Below are positions 12,730 through 23,490 of a DNA stretch of 64,000 nucleotides, piece after piece (positions within the stretch are counted from its first letter, which is position 1; every line of letters begins with the position of its first letter). Under the pieces are notes generated by a model. It had not been told where the DNA came from. It saw only the letters and a program-made list of their open reading frames with translations, and searched no databases. Location of the stretch: positions 8,878,001 to 8,942,000 of the forward strand of contig JAUIMM010000124.1 of the NCBI GenBank assembly GCA_031769625.1, read 5' to 3'. Origin of the DNA: Taudactylus pleione (lineage: Eukaryota > Chordata > Amphibia > Anura > Myobatrachidae). The position numbers and the translations under genes were made by a program.

Positions 12730-12798
12730 GCATTACCATGTGCAAAAAGTAATGGTAATAATATTGTGTAAAAGCATATTATGTATAAAGTACATTAT

Positions 12799-13330
12799 AC
12801 CGACAGCCGGCTTCCCGAAAGTCATATCCCGGTGAGGGTGAAATGACCGGTGTCTAGATGTAGACGCCGCTCATTTTACCGACGCCTGGAGACCGGCGCC
12901 CGGCATCCCAATTGAAGGGATGCCGGGCGCTGCGAGTGGACAGCCGCGTGGGTGGGTTAGGTTTAGGCCTCCCTTGGGGGATTTAGGGTTGGGCACCCCC
13001 CCGGGAGGTTAGGGTTAGGCTAGGTGGAGGGAGGGTTAGGGTTAGGCACCACCGGGTGGAGGTTAGGGTTAGGCATCCCCCAGGGGACTTAGGTTTAGGC
13101 TCTTAGAGGGGGGATTAGGGTTAGGCACTTGGGGGGGAGGTTAGGGTTAGGCACCCCTAAGGGAGGGCTAGGGTTAGGGGGTGGGTTAGGTTAGTTAATA
13201 CTTAGCTAGGAACGATCGCGATTTCCAGCGCTGTCGGGCTGCTGCTGCCGGGATCTGTTCCTCTTACGGCCTGACGCTACCGGGATTTGAACTGCCGACC
13301 ATGCAGCCGGCGGTATTACATATCGATTCC
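12799..13330 (-). mobile_element. Telomere-like-array element, copy 2 (inverted relative to copy 1)
   Basis: Same block order as 8621-9190 but on the opposite strand. Bases 12955-13195 hold the ggttagggttagg array. Ends are agccggcttcccgaaag (left) and ccggcggtatta...atcgattcccctta (right). The array units differ from copy 1, so the arrays have changed independently. Confidence 0.7.
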
Positions 13331-13870
13331 CCTTATAGGACAAAAGATCGCAAATAATAAAATGTAAGAAAAATATTGTGATTACAATGCTGTTAGTTAC
13401 TATTGTGAAAAAGAAAAAAGAACCACACTAAAAAAAGAGGAAAATAATAAAAACACACAAACGTGATTAATCCTATATAGAAGAATGTTATCTATTCTCT
13501 TGTCTATTAGACTAACATTAGTTTTATAATAAATATGTGATTATAATAACCTCGATAGGTATAAACATACGTATCCACCCTAAGATATAATTGTATTATA
13601 AATATAAATACTCAATAAATAAATATATGAAGGAAAAGCAGTTTGAACACGATCCTATGATAAATATTCATATAATTAATATTAAGTCCTGACTAATATT
13701 GCTAAGACCTTTTCTGATATTATATAATTACCTTAAGGATGTGCTCTACAAAAGGATAAAAGGAATTCCTGATAAAATGATTCATCATAGACTGTTTGTA
13801 CTATAAATATATTACCATGCTATTAGTACTCAATATAATTTCTACTTAATCATCATAAATCATATTTTTA
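13331..13870. other. Unassigned AT-rich DNA
   Basis: Many stop codons in all frames; no repeat ends recognised. Confidence 0.4.
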
Positions 13871-16165
13871 AAAGAATGTGATTGGATACCTGATATCAAT
13901 AAAGCAGCATCAAGCCACACAGTTGGGTTGCCTTGATAAAACTTATTTCAAAGAAACGTACGTCGGCGTTTCCTCGCTTACTACAACCATGTGATTAATA
14001 CTTATGTGCTAGTTATTTCCAATCACTGCTACAATGTTGCACTTAAACTAATAGTAGAAACAGATCTATGATACAGAGAGACTGAGGAAATATCTGGAGA
14101 TTTTAGAACAGTGTGGATATGGCACCAGCTCTAGGTGTAACAGCTGTTGTTTCTGGGAGTGTGTGAATCACCTAATATATGAGGGACAACATATGTTTAT
14201 ACCAAATTCTGTGCAGTACTTGACATTATAATTAAATTCTAAGTAAACAATATAAATTAAGTAGCTAATTACTAACAAACACAAAAGTGCACTTGTGGGT
14301 TATTGCCCTTTCCTTAAAGTAACAAGATTGATGATATCAATGTGATATAATTATTTAAGGAGAAACATTAGAGGGACTCCGATCAATGTGACATAATATA
14401 ACAACTGAAAGCCTTCTTAAGTGTGTATATACTTAAATCACTTGGCAAAGGGACAAACACTGTGAATAAATAATAACAGCACAAGAGTACTACATGTCCA
14501 AATAAAGTGCTCTCATGAATACATGTATATGAGATAATATTATGTTGACACCTCATGCGTATTCCATACTTCATAAATGCCAACATATGGGGTACAATAG
14601 GCCAAAGTGCAACAGAAAAAGCAGCCTGGAGTTGTAAGAACAGAGGTCACCCTAGCAACCCCACTGATGTAAATGAGCAAGTAAATATAGTTAAAACAAC
14701 CCCTGGTGCTAATGTGTATTCATGAAAAATGAGAATAAGATGACACACTTGAACCACAGCACTTAAAAGCGCACTTTCTGAGTAGAAAGGATATCCTTGA
14801 GGAAGAGCCTATTAGCTCGAAATGCATTGGCACTATCTCCTGCTACTCAATATCCAAAGGACAAGGACTTTCTAGAACTACTGCTTGTTACACATCCGGA
14901 GTTACTTTACCTGCATCCCACGCTTTCTCTGGTGGACATCTGGTACGGTGTGCCAATCTGGCTGTTTACATTCTGTGTTTATTTTTGTTTTTTTCTTGCC
15001 ATGTTTGCACAGTGATATAGCTGATTTGCACTTTAGCACATTGCAATTTGCACCTTTACCAGCATCCATCCTTATTTATTGTGAAAATATTAATTTGTAT
15101 GGTGTTTTTAACATGTTTTTTGTATAATAAATATGTGTTTATAAGATTACATTATGTTTGCCCCTATTTTTTCTCTCTTTTATTTTGAAACATACTGACA
15201 CATCATTGTGAAGAGAATTTAAAGGGAAGTATTCATATTTATACTTCATAAATGCTTCGGAATTATCAAAATTAACCCCGAATAATTTTAGGGGAAATAT
15301 AAATATACAGGATTAAAACATCGTTGCTCCACAAGAAGTATATGAGATAACATTATTATACCTCATGAGCATACTTCATAATTGCTTTGGAATTATAAAA
15401 GTTAACCCCGAATAACTTTAGCGGAAATAAATATACAGGAGGAATATATGAATGCTCAACAAGAAGTATATGAATGCTCTATGAGAAGCAAACTTATTAT
15501 GTTGTCCCGGAGGTTTAATATGTATACTATGTAAGAGATTCTGAGTCTCAAACATATTTAATAATCTAATATAATCACAAGAATACTAGCGCGTATGTGT
15601 AAACTTAACCTCATAATAAGATAGCGTGCATGAGAATATGCATCAACGCTTTGTGAATAGCTGAATATTATATTAGTCGATTTATTTCCATAAATAATTA
15701 AAGTAGATATATTCCAAATTTGCACCGTGAGAAATAAGTGCTTTTGGAGCTCATGATCCGTCTTCTGAAACAATTAATATGGGTACGCTGTGGGTACACT
15801 GCAAAATTGTACTTGGACAACTGTATGAGATACAAATGTTTTTTGGAACTGAGATTTCATAGGAGAACCAATATAGAAATAAATCAGTCACTCTAATACT
15901 TAATTTGAAGATTCCAAACATTGTGTAATTTCTTTGTCAAGAGTGCAACATTGAATACAATTTTTTCACAGCAAATATATTATGTTACCAATGCACATCA
16001 GAAATAAATTAGAGATAATATGTTGGAAAGCAAGACAGAATTTACATTATCTTTATTAAAAAAAAAATTCTATACAATATTTTGACATTATTAACCTTTA
16101 ATGTAATCAATATATTTCTTATGTTTTAAATCTTATTTTTATTTCTTTTTTCCATGCTTGAGTGT
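13871..16165. repeat. Giant inverted repeat, right arm
   Basis: Mirrors 9925-10420 (by 13875-14370) and 6815-7500 (by 14370-14580 plus 15241-16165). Differences from the left arm include the 660-bp insertion at 14581-15240, a local duplication of the tatgagataa..acttcata segment (15340-15420), and about 360 bp (15600-15960) absent from the left. The arms plus centre span about 9.3 kb. At about 13930 on the plus strand, ccttgataaaacttatttc then gaaacgtacgtcgg resembles a decayed hammerhead core. Confidence 0.75.
14566..15255 (+). mobile_element. Penelope-like 3' tail insertion with 15-bp target duplication
   Basis: The inserted segment is 14581-15240 (660 bp), flanked by a perfect 15-bp direct repeat, atacttcataaatgc, at 14566-14580 and 15241-15255. 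A long duplication of this kind fits target-primed retrotransposition. Near 14800 the sequence cttgaggaagagcc-tatt-agctcgaaatgc has the order motif, GAGC/GCTC stem, GAAA found in hammerhead-like motifs of Penelope-like elements. No reverse transcriptase is present, so this is a 5'-truncated copy. The family call rests only on the tail motif. Confidence 0.65.
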
Positions 16166-16329
16166 ATTTATTGTATCTGGTAGCATCCCCAGAAATAGAT
16201 GGCAAATATTGCAATTCTAGATTGATAATACTGGGACCACTTTATTAGCTACTGTATGTAAGGGCTACTAGTGCAGAAGCATTTCCCATTCCCCAATCCC
16301 TGTAAAGAATATAGTTTCTTTTAAATAAT

Positions 16330-17640
16330 TTCTACCACTTGTGACCAGATAATTTTGTCTGTGTTATTTTTCTTCAGGCATTCGGTTAAAACCACAGCTC
16401 TGGTCGTGAAATTGGAAATGAATCATCAATAATACCCTACCAAGCCTACAAAGGTTCGTAGCTGGGTTTTATAAACTGGTTTAGGCAAATTGAGCATGGC
16501 CTCCTCTTTGTTCATCTAAAGTTTCACTTGTCCCCCCCTCACTATGTACCCCAGATATTTAGCCTTGGTCATATCAATAGCGCATTTTTTCGGGTTGGCG
16601 GTGAAGCCATGAACATGGAGAGATTCAAAGACTGCATTTACTTTGGAAATATGGTCCTCCCAAGTTTAAGTAAAGACAACAATGTCATCAAGATCTGCAA
16701 CAGCATGACCATGGTGAGGTATTAATACCCTATCCATAGTCCTCTGGAAAGTGGCTGAGGCCCCATGAAGATCAAAAGGTAGTACTAGATATTACAATAA
16801 CCCATCAGGGGTTGAGAACACAGAATTCACCTTCACCTGCTCTGTTAACGGAATTTGCCAATACTCTTTTGTCAGGTCTACAGTTGTCAAATAAAGACTT
16901 TTGGTGAGATGTTCCACTAATTCATCAATTAGGGGCATGGGATAGGAGTCAAACTTCGAAACCTTGTTCAGTTGAGGGAAATCATTGCAAAACCTTAGCG
17001 CGCCCGATGGTTTGGCTACAAGCACAAATGTATTATTCCAGTCCCTGTTGGATTCTTCAATAACTCCCAGTCGCAACATGTCCTGGATTTCTTGTCACAC
17101 CACTTAATGGCTTTGCGTATTTGATAATGTTGCAATTTCATCTTTATCCCCAGGCGAGTCATGATATCAGGGCCGTAACTAGGGTAGTGCGACCTATGCT
17201 ATGGCACAGGGCACCGCATGACAGGGGGCACTGTTTGGGCCTGTCAATTTTCTGTTTATTATCATTCTCACTTGTAGCTTCCTCTTATTTCATCCCCAGC
17301 ATCTCCTGGCTTTTTCTATCTCTTCCCTTGCCCTTCCCCATTAGGCCATTCCCCTTTTTTGGGTGCGTTATGTCCCTATTTGAAAAATGGGGGGGCACCA
17401 TTGCTCTCTCTGGCACAGGGCACCAAAAAGTCTAGTTACGGCTCTGCATGATATCATGCTTTATAACCTGCATTCGACCTGGGAGAGGGGAGAATACATC
17501 ATGGTTACTTCTTAACAGTTCTTCGGCCTGGAGCCATTGACTTGGAGACAAAGTCTCTTCTATAGCCACAGGACAGCCTGGACTCTTCACGGCTATGTTG
17601 GAGATATGGATTGTTTCCTTGTTCCAGGGTTTTAGCAAGT
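16330..17640 (-). pseudogene. Ty3/gypsy (Gmr1-like) reverse transcriptase relic
   Basis: Minus-strand reverse transcriptase downstream of an integrase in the same relic. Bases 17640-17455 encode the linker upstream of RT (NLLKPWNKE, then LPGRMQ). Bases 17079-16792 encode the fingers and palm start (GVIEES, AKPSGALRFCNDF, YPMPLIDEL, LTTVDLTKEYWQIPL). Below 16790 decayed frames continue through a LDDIV-like active-site region near 16690 and a connection region to about 16330. The active-site neighbourhood has lost a clean YxDD. A 279-bp hAT MITE (17168-17446) splits it. Multiple stops and frameshifts make it non-functional. Confidence 0.8.
17160..17454. mobile_element. hAT MITE, 279 bp, with perfect 8-bp target duplication
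   Basis: The element is 17168-17446. Termini CAGGGCCGTAACTAG and CTAGTTACGGCTCTG are inverted repeats, and catgatat is duplicated at 17160-17167 and 17447-17454. The 8-bp duplication and CAG..CTG ends place it in the hAT superfamily. It carries no transposase; the 104-residue plus-strand frame through it is incidental. It is younger than the Gmr1-like pol it interrupts. Confidence 0.95.
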
Positions 17641-19890
17641 TAATATGATAAATTTGCTCTGGTTTCCATCTTCCTTCTTATTGGATCTTGTAATTTACAG
17701 GCATGACCACTTCTATCACTTCATTTGGTCCCTGCCAATGGGCATACAGCTTGCTTTCTTGTGTTGGTACTAATACTAGTACCTTGTCGATTAGCCGCTG
17801 TTTTATCATAATATTTTTTTACTTTGGGCAAGGTGCATGTTCTGTGGCAGAAGAGGCTCTATTTGGTGTATGCATTGGTAGAGTTGGAACGCAAACTGTA
17901 CTACATTGGGTTCTGAGGCCGCCTGCCCCTCCCAACCCTCCTTTAACAGATAGCGGATACTACGAGGCTGCCTACTGAACAAAAGTTCAAAGGGTCAAAG
18001 GGACTAAATCCCATCGACATTTGAGGCACTTATCTAATAGCAAACATTAGGTATGGGAGCAGTAGGTCCCAGTCTCGCTTGTCTTGGCCTACAGCCAAGT
18101 GTATAATTTATTTCATGGTGTGGCTGAACCTCTCAATTAGGCCATCCATCTCTGGGTGATACGCAGGAGTAGTTAGTTTGTTCACACCTAATAATTTGAA
18201 CATATCTGTCACACCTGAGGGTTGGTTTGGGTAGGAACAGGTGTGGGAGGATGAAGGGCAGATAGAAATACGGCAGTGCATGATGGGCCTGAATGCAAGG
18301 ACAGGAATAGAATGTCTTTATTAAACAGCAGGATGGAATGAGAACTGGAGATGATAATACTGTATGAATGAGCAGAATTGGATTGGGACCGATGATGCTA
18401 TATTGAGAGCTGGATCGGTTTGAGACCGATGTTGATGATTTGAAGAACTTGATGGATTAAATATGATGTTGAAAAATTGATGAACATGATTGATTTGAGA
18501 CAAATGTTGAAGAATTTAAGAACTTAATTGATATGAGTCCGATATTAATGAATTGATGAATTTGATCGGTTGGAACCGAGGTTGATGAATTGAAGAACTT
18601 CATTGATGTGAGTCATATGTTGATGAATTGATTAACTGTATCGGTTGGAACCAATGTTGATGAATTGAAGAACTTGATTGATAAGTGTCTGATGTTGGAA
18701 GCATCGGATGAGAATGATGGTTAGGGGTATCAGATGGAACCGATGGTGGCTGTAAGACAAGCCTCAGTGGTAAAAACCAGACTGGTGTGCAAGATGGTAT
18801 AAGAAACTTGTTTACCAGATCTAGGAACTGGATATATTGGACTGGGACCATTCAGATACATAGTACCTGTGAGCTCAACACTGAGCTGTAACGTCAGCAT
18901 GAAGCTATGTTGTACTGGCAACAGAAGCCAGTCTGGAAATGGAATTTATAGGGGAAGATCCCCAGGGATTGGATTCTGCGATCAGCTGGTCTGGTAGCAT
19001 CGCTCTGAGTGGAGGAAGAGCGTCTGATGACAGAGTCAAACATGTCTGCGCCCATACTGTTGTTTAGGAGAGAACTTTGGCATGCAACCTGTGTGCCATC
19101 ATGCTGGGAAGACACAGTGTGAGAAAGGGGCTGCAGAAAGCCATCTGCATGCTCAGTAACAGGACACTGAGTGGACGGGGCAGGAGCAGCACAGACAGAC
19201 CTCCGCACCAGCCGAGAGCAATGTGCAGCATGAGCAGAACTCTGTGCTATCCTGGACAGGTACTGAAGAGGTAAGAAAGTGGTTTTAATAGTCCATATCA
19301 TGACAATATTCTTCATAAGCTTTGACACAAAGGGGATACCCTGGTCGGTAAATATTTCCTTACCTACCGGGAATACATCATTATTAGCTCTAGGGTTATA
19401 GTTATAGACTTGACGTTCCTTAACAGGATGGCCTAGGGATACCTGGTGGCAAGTTTAGTATCACTAATATATATTGGTGTCCTGGGCAGATTTGTAAACA
19501 GGCCCTACTATATCCATTCCAATCCATTCAAAGGGAACAGAAATGATAGGCAGGGGAACCAAGGGTACACAGAAATGTGGGCAGGGGCTGGTTTTTTGTC
19601 AGACAGGGCACTCACGACTATACTTTTGAACTGATGCCAAGGTCCCTGGCCAAAAGAACTGCTGTTTTACTCTTTGCAGGGTTTTCTCTTCCCCCAGTTG
19701 GCCGTCCCATAGTTGGTATGAACTGCCTGTAGAACTAGCCCTACATGTGCTAGGGCAATAACAAATTATACACTTATTACCTCACAAGTATGCTACCTGA
19801 TACAACAAATCACCCTTCAGAGCAAAGAAAGGGGTTCCCTCAGGGGATAGGGTACACTTTTTTGCCTATTTATCTCTAACACATTGTTAA
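17640..19890 (-). pseudogene. Ty3/gypsy (Gmr1-like) integrase relic, split by a solo LTR
   Basis: Minus-strand integrase lying 5' of the reverse transcriptase. The N-terminal and early core parts are at 19890-19306. The frame there reads, with stops, through a segment ending GKEIFTDQGIPFVSKLMKNI, whose DQG is part of the catalytic core. The core resumes at 18201 with GVNKLTTPAYHPEMDGLIERF-like residues and continues to the C-terminal region (KLYAHWQGPNEV, then YHINLLKPW) at about 17640. It joins the RT linker without a break, so integrase and RT belonged to one polyprotein. Integrase before RT is the Gmr1 arrangement, unlike ordinary Ty3/gypsy order. Many stops; dead. Confidence 0.8.
18207..19305 (+). 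mobile_element. Solo LTR, 1,099 bp, inserted in the integrase
   Basis: Termini TGTCA...TGACA with flanking atatc (18202-18206) and atatt (19306-19310), a 5-bp target duplication with one mismatch. The integrase reading resumes on both sides, which defines the borders independently. Bases 18370-18730 are a degenerate tandem array built on ttgatgaattgaagaacttg. No internal region of the element remains here. The plus orientation is assigned by the TGTCA start only. Confidence 0.8.
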
Positions 19891-19896
19891 AGGCAG

Positions 19897-20596
19897 TATA
19901 TGGGAAAGATTCCTGGGCTGCACACCCTGAATATATATAATGGGAGGTCCTACCTGATGAGACTAATTGCAGCACAGAAACAGACAAATCTCAGGTGCAC
20001 AACTCCAAATTATTTATAATATATAAATGCAATAAAATTTTGCAATCAGTAGAGGTTTTTAGAATAATCATGGCCAAGGTTATGGGCCTACCGACCATAT
20101 CCAGGTAACCTCATTAGGGTAGGTCCCTAACATACTAGGGTTCAAATCCAGAGCGCAGGACCCCCCCAAACTGGCCCAGCTAAGTTGCCCCAGGGCACCA
20201 CCATAGTAAGAAAAGTGCAGTGTAAAAGAGATAGTTAAGAGCAGCCACAGCTGCATATAAAGAATGAAAATAAAAAAGTGAAGTACATGTATAATAAACA
20301 AACAGTGAAGGGTTAAAATGTGTTATAACATAAAAATGTGTTATAATGCGGTGCCCTGTTAGGGACCTACCCTAAAGAGGTTACCTTGATATGGTGGGTA
20401 GGCCCATAACCTTGGCCATGATTATGCTAAAAACCTCTATTGATTGCAAAATGTTATTGCATTTATATATTATCAGTAATTTGGAGTTGTGCACATGAGA
20501 TTTGTCTGTTTCTGTGCCTGCAATTAGTCTCATCAGGTAGCACATCCCATTATATATATATTCAGGGTGTGCAGTCCAGGAATATTTCCCATATAT
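19897..20596. repeat. Foldback element with two arms of about 245 bp
   Basis: The left arm (19897-20145) and right arm (20352-20596) are near-perfect reverse complements. Matching words include ctgcacaccctgaatatata and ggccaaggttatgggcctac. About 200 bp of unrelated spacer separates them. No terminal duplication was identified with confidence. Confidence 0.85.
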
Positions 20597-20979
20597 CCCT
20601 CACACTGCATTTATATGTACAGTACACCATGTATCACAGAGCACCAATCATCATCATAATGAGCATCTCCCACATATCATTGCTCCCGTAAACAGACAGA
20701 GCACAAAAGCAGAGCATTACTCCAGTACACAGAGACAGAGCATTGCAGCCTGCACACAGCAGCATCTGGTACACATCCATTATTCTGAGTGGCCAGGGTG
20801 TGAGGGGCATCAGGTTGTGGCCACTGCAGACTCATCGGCTCCTCCAACCGGTATCTGACAGCCCCGAGAAAGAGGAGAGAGAGAGAGCCAGTATGAGTAC
20901 CTGTCAGACAGCAGGAAGTGGCTGTACTCCTCCATCTCAATGGCACAGTACAGTGCGTGTGCGGGAGCCCCTGCGGGGA

Positions 20980-22010
20980 AGGGCCGGTGCAAGGTTTCTT
21001 GGCACCCTAGGCATTTCTTCAACCTTGCACCCCCCCTCTCGGATAGCTACACAAGCCCATATGTAGTGCCCCTTATACAGTGCCCCCAGTAGTGCCCCTT
21101 ATACAGTGCCCCTTATACAGTGCCCCCAGTAGTGGTCCCCCTATGCAGTGCCCCTTATATAGTGCCCCAGGTAGTGGTCCCCCTATGCAGTGAACCTTAT
21201 ATAATGCCCCCAGTAGTAGTCCCCCCCAGCAGTGCCTCCAGTAGTAGTCCTCCCCAGCAATACCCCAAGTAGTAGTCCCCCCACCTATGCAGTGCCCCCA
21301 ACAGTAATCCTCACCTATGCAGTGCCCCCAGCAGTAATTCCCACCTATGCAGTTCCCCCAGCAGTAATCCCCTCCTATGCAGTGTCCCCAGTAGTGGTCC
21401 CACCAGTGCAGTGCCCCCAGTAGTGGTCCCAGCAGTACATTGCCTCCACTAGTAGTCCCCCCAGCAGTGCCCCCAGTAGTAGTCCCCCCAGCAGTGCCCC
21501 CAGTAGTAATCCCCCCCAGCAATGCCCCCAGTAGTAGCCCCCCAGCAATGCCCCCAGTAGTAGTCCCCCCAGCAATGCCCCCAGTAGTAGTCCTCCCAGC
21601 AGTGCCCCAAGTTGTAGTCCCCCACAGCAATGCCCCCAGTAGTAGTCCCCCCAGTAGTGCCCCCAGTGGTAGTCATCCCGCCAGCAGTAATCCCCCTCTA
21701 TGCAGTCCCTGTAGTAGAAGTAAACACCACCACCCCACCACCAGACAGACACACAAAAAAAAATCCACTTACCTTGATCCACGCTTCGGCATCTGCTCCT
21801 CCGTCCGGCGTCCTCCCGGGCTGGCCCGCATGATGGGTCTCTCCCATCATCCACTGCGGAAGCCGGAAGAGCCCGGCTCCGACAGTGTGCACAAGGCAAG
21901 TAGCCGATGAGAGTCTATCTGACTCTCATCGGCTGCTAAAATAAACACACAGCTGCCAGCGGAGGCTGTGTGTTTGTTATACTAGTAGTGTAGTGCGGAC
22001 TGCACTTATG
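20980..22010 (+). mobile_element. Tandem-array repeat element, copy 2
   Basis: Starts near gggccggtgcaagg...caccctaggc. From 21060 to 21715 it carries the array of cagtgcccccagtagtggtc-type units seen at 1-500. A single-copy tail follows with the same words as copy 1: gggtctctcccatcat, gactctcat and ggctgctaaaataaac. Frames of up to 185 codons on both strands are repeat translations (for example GALLGGLL or PPVVVPPA) and should not be taken as proteins. Confidence 0.75.
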
Positions 22011-22104
22011 GGGGGGGGTCAGGAGGGAGGCTTGCTTGCCTTTCCAGGGGGCACCTGATATTCGGGAGGCTTCCGGCCAAATCGGGAGGATAGGCAAGCC
22101 TGGG

Positions 22105-22315
22105 GTTAATTTTACTAAGGGTATTTTTTTTAAATAATCAAAATAACCTACAAGCTTGTTTTTGGCTTGAGGGTGGAAACCGGAGCACAAAAGCATGTGG
22201 AGAACATAGAAACTCCACACATAAAAAGGCCTTTGTAGGAATTTATCTCAATATCTCAGTGCTAAGAGGCAGTAATGCTAACCACTATACATATCATGCT
22301 GCCCAATTGTGCTTG
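22105..22315 (-). mobile_element. tRNA-derived SINE (V-SINE-like), 5'-decayed
   Basis: Read on the minus strand, gcagcatgatatg-tatagtggttagcattactgcct resembles the A-box region of tRNA-derived SINEs. Further along, gtgtggagtttctatgttct and gtgctccggtttccaccct match the conserved body known from fish and amphibian SINEs of the V/HE1 type. The end is an aaaattaacccc-type tail at about 22110. No flanking duplication was resolved. Family assignment is from memory of the motif words. Confidence 0.7.
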
Positions 22316-23490
22316 AAAACCCAATCTGTGTCACTATACATTTGACAAACTACATCTAGCTCCCTGTCATATATAAAGTCACAGATATTTTTTTCTTGCC
22401 CATTCTCTCTCTGTTTATATCAGTTTCTTTCGGCATGAGAATCCCAATTCAGTGTAACAACAAATGAATACTTTTAGCATCTTAATTTATTTTTTCAATC
22501 TAGTAAAATGTGTCATGAAAAATCCCTCTGATGTAAGAATTTATCATTTTCCAATCAATTATAGTTAAATATGGGCTACCTATTTTTTTTAGTAGGTAAG
22601 GGAGTTTATTATTATAATACATTAGTTTAATAAACTTGGCAACACAAATACGGTATATGTACAGGATAATACATATTGGGGTTTTGGGATATATGTATTT
22701 TTATACAGAAGAATAAATAATATAGTTTTATGTCTCAAATTACCATATGTGTATGCCAGATGAAAGCTTTATGTGGTTTCAGTTTCTTCAATATGGCTGA
22801 TGCATTTATTTTGGTTATCTATCAAAAATGCAGATAAAGAATGAACACTTGCTGCGTTCCTGTGGAAACAAACTAATACAGACTTTCCCCCCTTCTGTGA
22901 ACTAAGAAAAAAAATCTGTGCTCATGTGTTACGTGCATGCTAATCTCTAACAATAAGAGAATATACCCTTTCTTTGTTTTATAGAGAGGACAGCTTGTGC
23001 CTTCTCTTTCATAGGGGCAGTGTCAGCATCTCAAATTATGCATGTCTCCGCTGCCCATACTTAAATAATCAATAAATGACTTTAATTAAACAGGGATTAA
23101 AATCTATTCTCCTACTTTCCTAAAATGCACCTTAGTTAAATTAAGGATGGGTTTTTGTATGGGCAGAGCTTTACTTCCTAGATGCCTAAAATCTCCTTGG
23201 TTACCAAATTGTAAACACAGAAATCCACAAAATAAAGACTTGATCCACAAAAAGCGCTTTGGTTTAGATGCATAGAAACTAATTTAATTTTCAGTGACCA
23301 TGTTTATTTTTAGGAAAATAATCATCCTTGCCACATCAAAACTTTTTTTTTTAAAATACGTCCTTGAGCCACAAGTACAATGCATACTTCACTAACCTAC
23401 TGTTTTTTGCACACATGTAAAAATGTGTTGTTGTTTTTTTACATAAAATTTGTCAGACATAGCTCTGAGTTTTTCCAGAGAGATAATGAA
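22316..23490. other. Unassigned AT-rich DNA
   Basis: No coding, RNA or repeat signature that I can support. Confidence 0.4.

Noticed and set aside
8760..13195. True telomere or interstitial telomere from chromosome fusion
   Set aside because: The arrays are irregular, short and embedded in two copies of the same dispersed element.
18894..19328. A 144-codon minus frame as a gene
   Set aside because: It starts in integrase sequence (SKLMKNI) and runs into the solo LTR; a chance chimeric frame.
21073..21910. Frames of 156-185 codons rich in GALLGGLL or PPVVVPPA
   Set aside because: Translations of the cagtgcccccagtagtggtc array; the same artefact occurs at 200-627.
22105..22315. A functional tRNA gene at the SINE head
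   Set aside because: Only an A-box-like stretch is visible; no cloverleaf, B box or 3' end typical of a tRNA.
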